This document shows positions 1 through 5,348 of a stretch of DNA of 5,348 bases, one piece after another. The stretch spans positions 1-5,348 of the forward strand of contig JAYSCT010000208.1 in NCBI GenBank assembly GCA_041914785.1, given 5' to 3'. Source of the DNA: Pelomonas sp041914785 (lineage in GTDB: Bacteria; Pseudomonadota; Gammaproteobacteria; Burkholderiales; Burkholderiaceae_C). A program made the position numbers and the translations under genes. The notes below the pieces were generated by a model. It was not told where the DNA came from and did no database searches. It worked only from the letters and a program-made list of their open reading frames with translations. Positions within the stretch are counted from its first letter, which is position 1; each line of letters opens with the position of its first letter.

Positions 1-363
1 CGCTGGGGCGACATGGACGCGATGGGCCACGTCAACAACACGCTGTACTTCCGCTACCTGGAGATGGCGCGCGTGGACTGGCTGACGAGCATCGGCGCGC
101 CACCCAACCCGGGCGGGCAGGGGCCCGTCATCGTCAACGCGTTCTGCAACTTCTACCGGCAGCTCAAGTGCCCGGGTGAGGTGCTGGCGAAGCACTACGT
201 CAGCGACCCGGGTCGCACCAGCTTCGAAACCTGGATCACGCTGGAACGCGTCGACGAGCCCGGTGTCATCTATGCCGAGGGCGGGGCGACGACGCTGTGG
301 TTCGACGCGCAGACCGACAAGGCCGTCGCGCTGCCGGACCGGGTGCGCGAACTCGTCAGCTGA
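1..363 (+). CDS. Acyl-CoA thioesterase, 4HBT/hotdog family (5'-truncated by window edge)
   Basis: A reading frame is open from base 1 to a TGA at 361-363 and encodes the last 120 residues of a protein. It begins mid-motif with RWGDMDAMGHVNN, followed by TLYFRYLEMARVDW. This is the N-terminal signature of single-domain hotdog thioesterases of the 4-hydroxybenzoyl-CoA thioesterase/YbgC type. Asp6 of the visible protein, just before the GHVNN turn, fits the catalytic Asp of that family, and the GHVNN segment begins the long hotdog helix. Members usually have 130-150 residues, so about 10-20 N-terminal residues lie outside the window. The ATG at 13 is the Met inside the motif, not the start, because in-frame Arg-Trp-Gly-Asp precedes it. 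The family hydrolyses acyl-CoA thioesters in the cytoplasm, normally as dimers or tetramers. The substrate cannot be read from sequence. The LysR gene follows after 7 bases on the same strand, which suggests co-transcription. Confidence 0.9.
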   Translation, partial: RWGDMDAMGHVNNTLYFRYLEMARVDWLTSIGAPPNPGGQGPVIVNAFCNFYRQLKCPGEVLAKHYVSDPGRTSFETWITLERVDEPGVIYAEGGATTLWFDAQTDKAVALPDRVRELVS

Positions 364-370
364 GCGGCGC

Positions 371-1273
371 GTGGACCGGCTGCAGGCGATGGGCATCTTC
401 GTCGCCGTGGTGGACCACGGCGGCTTCGCTAGCGCGGCGCGCCAGCTGGCGCTGTCGCCGCCGGTCGTCACGCGCGCCGTGGCCGACCTGGAGCAGCACC
501 TCGGCCAGCGGCTGCTGACGCGCACCACCCGCGTCGTGCGCGTGACCGAGGCCGGCGAACGCTATGCCGCCGAGTGCCGGCGCATCCTGGCCGACATCGC
601 CCGCGCCGAGGCCGAGGCCGGCGCGCAGAACCTGCAGCCGCGCGGCACGCTGAGCCTGACGGCGCCCGTGCTGTTCGGCCAGTACTACGTGACGCCGGTG
701 CTGGTGGACTACCTGAAGCGCCACCCGGAGGTGGACGCGCAGTGCGTGTTCGTCGACCGCATCGTCAACCTCGTCGAGGAAGGGCTGGATGTGGCGGTGC
801 GCATCGGTGAGCTGCCCGATTCGTCGCTGCAGGCGCGGCGCGTGGGCCAGGTGCGGCGCGTCGTCGTCGCGTCGCCGGACTATCTGCGCGAGCACGGCGA
901 GCCGGCCACGCCGGCGGCGCTGGACGGCCACCGGCTGATCTCGGCCACCGGCGCCGGACCCGGCGTCGAATGGCGCTTTGCCGGCCCGCGCGGCAAGCCG
1001 CTGGTGCAGCGCGTCGCGGCGCGCATGCGCTCGACGACGGTGGGCGGCGCCATCGTGGCCGCCGAGGCGGGCCTGGGACTGACGCGGCTGCTGAGCTACC
1101 AGGCCGCGCCGCTGCTGCGCGACGGCCGGCTGGTGCGGGTGCTGCAGGACTTCGAGCCCGCGCCGCTGCCCATCCATCTCGTCCACCACGAGGGCCGGCA
1201 CGCCAGCCCGAAGCTGCGCGCGTTCATCGAGCTGGCGGCGGAACGCTTCGGCGCTGATCCGGAGCTGCGCTAG
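371..1273 (+). CDS. LysR-family transcriptional regulator (CrgA/DmlR-like)
   Basis: This encodes 300 residues, the normal LysR length. Residues 1-60 form the winged helix-turn-helix: DRLQAMGIFVAVVDHGGF, then ASAARQLALSPPVVTRAV (recognition region) and LEQHLGQRLLTRTTR, ending in the usual VTEAGERY. A linker helix follows to about residue 87. The periplasmic-binding-protein-like effector domain covers about residues 90-295, with LSLTAPVLFGQYYVTPVL, a VEEGLDVAVRIG motif and VEWRF. These motifs are typical of the CrgA/DmlR-like group. I chose the GTG at 371 because family members commonly begin with an M-D-R-L-Q-A-M-type N-terminus; the ATG at 389 would remove the first six residues. The frame extends upstream to an ATG at 176, but that part lies inside the thioesterase gene and has no LysR similarity. 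The Shine-Dalgarno signal is poor (GAGCGG at 362-367, spaced only 3 bases). The last 50 bases overlap the convergent flavoprotein gene. Effector and targets are unknown. Confidence 0.93.
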   Translation: MDRLQAMGIFVAVVDHGGFASAARQLALSPPVVTRAVADLEQHLGQRLLTRTTRVVRVTEAGERYAAECRRILADIARAEAEAGAQNLQPRGTLSLTAPVLFGQYYVTPVLVDYLKRHPEVDAQCVFVDRIVNLVEEGLDVAVRIGELPDSSLQARRVGQVRRVVVASPDYLREHGEPATPAALDGHRLISATGAGPGVEWRFAGPRGKPLVQRVAARMRSTTVGGAIVAAEAGLGLTRLLSYQAAPLLRDGRLVRVLQDFEPAPLPIHLVHHEGRHASPKLRAFIELAAERFGADPELR

Positions 1274-2189
1274 TCCAGCTGCCGGTTTCGAGGCTGCGCG
1301 GCGACCAGCTCTTGAAGTCGAAGCCCAGCGGCAGCGCGTCGCGAAGCCACAGCCCCTCGTCCAGCTCGAAACGCCACGCGCGCTCGGCGCCGTCCAGCCG
1401 CTCGACGTCGGGGCCGTCGAACACCAGCTCGACACGGCCGGTCAGGCTCAGCAGGTCGCCGCGCTCGAAGTCGATGAACAGCAGGCCGGCGCGCGGGTGG
1501 CTGACGAAGTTGCCCAGCGTCATGAAGAACAGGTTGCCGCTGAAGTCAGGCACCAGCAACCGGCCCGGGCCGTCCACGCGCACGAAGCCGGCGCGGCCGC
1601 CGCGGTGCGACACGTCGCTGCGGCCATGCGCGTGGCTGGCGACGAACAAGGTGTCGGCGTTGGCGATGAGCGCCTGCGCCTCGGCGTCCAGCGCCGTCAG
1701 CGGCTGCACGGCGCGGGGATTCACGTCGGCGGCGTCGCGGCGCCAGGTCAGGTCGCGCTGCTGGATGTACTGCGGGCAGTTGCCGGTCGTCTCTTCCACG
1801 TCCAGCAGCCAGCCGCTGCCGTCGACGCGCGCCACATGGCCGTTGACGCGGTTGCGCCGGCGCGTGGGAAGCTCGATGCCCAGCAGGCCCAGCGCCGCGC
1901 CGGGCGCGAGGTGGCGGGCCAGCGGGTCGCCGGGCATGGGCAGCGCCGTGCTGGCCAGATGCTGCGCGTCCGGTGTACCGAGGAAGCCCGGCTCGCCCAC
2001 CAGCAGCGAGGCCCAGGGGCGCAGGGCCTCGTCCACCGAGCCGACCAGCACGAAGGGCAGCTGCGCGTAGAACTGGCGGTGTTGGTCGGGCATGTGGTCG
2101 CGGATGACGCGGGGGCCGATCTCGCCCATCCGCTGAGCAATGCCCAGCCGCTCGTGCATGGCCCGTTCGCCGGCGTGGAAGGCACTCAT
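1224..2189 (-). CDS. Pyridoxamine 5'-phosphate oxidase-like FMN-binding protein (tandem split barrel)
   Basis: This encodes 321 residues with no signal peptide or membrane segment, so it is probably cytoplasmic. It opens with FHAGERAMHERLG (residues 4-16). A first split-barrel unit covers about 30-150, with MPDQHRQFYAQLPFVLVG, PWASLLVGEPGF, a basic LPTRRRNRVNG stretch at 107-117 and GNCPQYIQ at 136-143. A second unit covers about 175-260, with DTLFVASH, DVSHRGGRAGFVRV (192-205), FMTLGNFVSHPRAGLLFIDF and GDLLSLTGRVEL. The arrangement matches the PNPOx-like FMN-binding flavoproteins that bacterial annotations call 'pyridoxamine 5'-phosphate oxidase family protein'. It is much longer than true PdxH (about 220 residues), so a role in vitamin B6 synthesis should not be assumed. 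The ATG at 2187-2189 lies 3 bases after the GST stop, so translational coupling is likely. The C-terminal tail after LETGSW is antisense to the end of the LysR gene. FMN binding and redox activity are inferred from the family; the substrate is unknown. Confidence 0.85.
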   Translation of the reverse strand: MSAFHAGERAMHERLGIAQRMGEIGPRVIRDHMPDQHRQFYAQLPFVLVGSVDEALRPWASLLVGEPGFLGTPDAQHLASTALPMPGDPLARHLAPGAALGLLGIELPTRRRNRVNGHVARVDGSGWLLDVEETTGNCPQYIQQRDLTWRRDAADVNPRAVQPLTALDAEAQALIANADTLFVASHAHGRSDVSHRGGRAGFVRVDGPGRLLVPDFSGNLFFMTLGNFVSHPRAGLLFIDFERGDLLSLTGRVELVFDGPDVERLDGAERAWRFELDEGLWLRDALPLGFDFKSWSPRSLETGSWTSAAPDQRRSVPPPAR

Positions 2190-2192
2190 GGC

Positions 2193-2828
2193 TCAGGCCG
2201 CCCGCAGGCCCACGGGGCTCTGCGCAAAGGGCACGAACCCGGGCAGCGCCTCGATGCGGGCCAGCCAGCCGCGCAGCGCCGGGTAGCCGGCCAGGTCGAC
2301 GTTGCCTTCCGGTGCGTTGGCGATGTAGCTGTAGGCCGCCACGTCGGCGAAGCTGGGGCGCTCGCCGATGAGGAAGGGCCGGTGCTGCAACTCGCTCTCG
2401 ACGACGGCCAGCAGCGCGTGGGCGCGCGGGATGACCTCGTCCGGGTTGAAGCGGGCCGACACGACGTGGATCAGTCGCGCCGCCGACACGCCGTAGGCGA
2501 TGGGGCCGGCGGCGGCCGACAGCCAGGCCTGCACGCGGGCACGGCCCACGGCGTCGCGCGGGATCCATTGGCCGTCGGCGTCGTAGCGCTCGGCCAGGTA
2601 GACGAGGATGGCGCCGCTGTCCGGCACGAGGGTGCCGTCGTCGTCCAGCACCGGGATCTGGCCGAACGGGTTCATGGCCAGGAACTCGGGCGTCTTGTGC
2701 GCGCGGCTGGCGAGGTCGACGTGGATGAGCTCGTGCGGCAGGCCCAGCAGGCTCAGCGCGAGCTGGGCGCGGTGGGCGTGGCCGGAGATGGGGTGGTGAT
2801 ACAGCTTGATCGGGCGGCGCGTTGTCAT
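2193..2828 (-). CDS. Glutathione S-transferase family protein
   Basis: This encodes 211 residues, the usual size of a cytosolic bacterial GST. The thioredoxin-like N-terminal domain covers about 1-82: IKLYHHPISGHAHRAQLALS supplies strand 1 and helix 1, with Ser15 a possible glutathione-activating residue. NPFGQIPVL at 53-61 carries the conserved cis-Pro (Pro59), and DSGAILVYLAERY at 70-82 is the glutathione gamma-glutamyl binding segment with Asp70-Ser71. The all-helical C-terminal domain covers about 92-205, with the N-capping box and buried Asp in RPSFADVAAYSYIAN (Ser159, Asp162). The family conjugates or reduces electrophiles and peroxides with glutathione; the exact substrate cannot be deduced. 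The start is the ATG at 2826-2828, since the next Met is residue 52 and would delete half of the first domain. No good Shine-Dalgarno sequence precedes it. The flavoprotein gene follows after 3 bases. An inverted repeat centred about 23 bases upstream may regulate it. Confidence 0.93.
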   Translation of the reverse strand: MTTRRPIKLYHHPISGHAHRAQLALSLLGLPHELIHVDLASRAHKTPEFLAMNPFGQIPVLDDDGTLVPDSGAILVYLAERYDADGQWIPRDAVGRARVQAWLSAAAGPIAYGVSAARLIHVVSARFNPDEVIPRAHALLAVVESELQHRPFLIGERPSFADVAAYSYIANAPEGNVDLAGYPALRGWLARIEALPGFVPFAQSPVGLRAA

Positions 2829-2840
2829 GGCGGGGCAGGG

Positions 2841-2862
2841 CAGTGAAGCGAGGTCTTCACTG
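2841..2862. promoter_or_regulatory. Perfect 8-bp inverted repeat, candidate operator upstream of the GST operon
   Basis: CAGTGAAG (2841-2848) and CTTCACTG (2855-2862) are exact reverse complements separated by the 6-base spacer CGAGGT. Two further bases allow an imperfect extension (GGGCA at 2838-2842 against TGCCC at 2863-2867, with a TG bulge). The dyad is centred about 23 bases upstream of the GST ATG and overlaps the candidate -10 element, a placement suited to a repressor site. The even dyad symmetry resembles TetR- or MarR-type operators more than the T-N11-A box of LysR proteins. No regulator can be assigned. An mRNA hairpin in the GST leader is an alternative. Confidence 0.45.
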
Positions 2863-2887
2863 TGCCCAGCCTGCTGCGCCGCGTGAA
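2859..2887 (-). promoter_or_regulatory. Weak sigma-70-like promoter candidate for the GST-flavoprotein operon
   Basis: On the minus strand, TTCACG (complement of 2882-2887) matches four of six bases of the -35 consensus. It is followed after exactly 17 bases by CACAGT (complement of 2859-2864), which matches three of six bases of the -10 consensus. Transcription would begin near 2852, inside the inverted repeat, leaving a leader of roughly 24 bases before the GST ATG. The spacing and position are good but the match to consensus is poor. It was picked mainly because the GST needs a promoter in this gap unless it is read through from the receptor gene. Confidence 0.22.
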
Positions 2888-2896
2888 TCCGCGCCG

Positions 2897-2917
2897 GCCG
2901 AAAGTCAGTCTTTCGGC
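2897..2917 (-). terminator. Hairpin after the TonB receptor gene, possible terminator without a U-tract
   Basis: GCCGAAAG (2897-2904) and CTTTCGGC (2910-2917) are exact reverse complements around a 5-base loop. This gives a stable 8-bp stem beginning 16 bases after the receptor stop codon. Its location directly downstream of a long gene suggests transcript termination or 3'-end protection. On neither strand is the stem followed by a run of T, so a classical intrinsic terminator is not fully supported. It could instead be a processing or stabilising hairpin, or a regulator site. Confidence 0.4.
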
Positions 2918-2933
2918 GGCTGCAACAACCGGG

Positions 2934-5348
<2,415 letters not shown>

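Noticed and set aside
176..370. N-terminal extension of the LysR protein to an upstream ATG at 176
   Set aside because: This segment overlaps the thioesterase gene in another frame and reads as Arg/Ser/Pro-rich sequence. The LysR family N-terminus starts at the GTG at 371.
356..1435. A 359-codon minus-strand open frame opposite the LysR gene
   Set aside because: Low-complexity Arg/Ala/Gln/His composition and complete opposition to a canonical LysR gene mark it as a shadow frame.
1546..2568. Long alternative minus-strand frame across the GST-flavoprotein junction, a possible fusion
   Set aside because: Arg/Ala/Gly/Pro-rich, out of frame with both recognised domains and without any domain signature.
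1497..2846. A 449-codon plus-strand open frame opposite the flavoprotein and GST genes
   Set aside because: It is antisense to two well-supported genes and rich in His, Gln, Arg, Val, Gly and Ala, as expected of stop-free shadow frames in GC-rich DNA. No recognisable motif.
2841..2862. The palindrome as a LysR T-N11-A binding box
   Set aside because: The dyad is even and its symmetric T and A are separated by 14 bases; a symmetric T-N11-A needs an odd span. The LysR gene is also not divergent from this promoter.
2829..2862. The palindrome as the intrinsic terminator of the receptor gene
   Set aside because: It lies about 70 bases past the stop, has no T-run afterwards on the minus strand, and sits immediately before the GST start, which fits an operator or leader element better.

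Overview
The window is a GC-rich (about two thirds G+C by eye), densely packed piece of bacterial chromosome. Protein sequence style suggests a betaproteobacterium of the Burkholderiales, perhaps near Roseateles/Mitsuaria or the Comamonadaceae. The grounds are a CrgA/DmlR-like LysR regulator, a GST with an SGHAHR N-terminal motif, and a large TonB-dependent receptor with an NGRR / LLDGASSLYGSDAIGG plug. This placement is by resemblance only.

Layout, left to right. (1) Positions 1-363, plus strand: the 3' part of a hotdog-fold acyl-CoA thioesterase gene, cut by the window edge. (2) 371-1273, plus: a complete LysR-type regulator starting with GTG 7 bases after the thioesterase stop, probably co-transcribed with it. 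(3) 1224-2189, minus: a tandem split-barrel, pyridoxamine-5'-phosphate-oxidase-like flavoprotein whose 3' end overlaps the LysR 3' end by 50 bases in convergent orientation. (4) 2193-2828, minus: a glutathione S-transferase directly upstream of gene 3 (junction TGAGCCATG), so the two form an operon. (5) 2829-2933: a 105-base intergenic gap. It holds a perfect 8-bp inverted repeat close to the GST start (operator candidate, overlapping a weak promoter candidate) and a second perfect 8-bp hairpin just after the receptor stop (possible terminator). (6) 2934-5348, minus: a TonB-dependent outer-membrane receptor lacking its N-terminus because the gene runs off the right edge.

The GST and flavoprotein look like a small detoxification or redox unit. 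The neighbouring LysR protein may or may not control it. The receptor is probably a separate transcription unit with an unknown ligand. I see no mobile element, CRISPR array, RNA gene, phage gene or clearly new system. The most informative non-coding signal is the pair of inverted repeats at 2841-2917.
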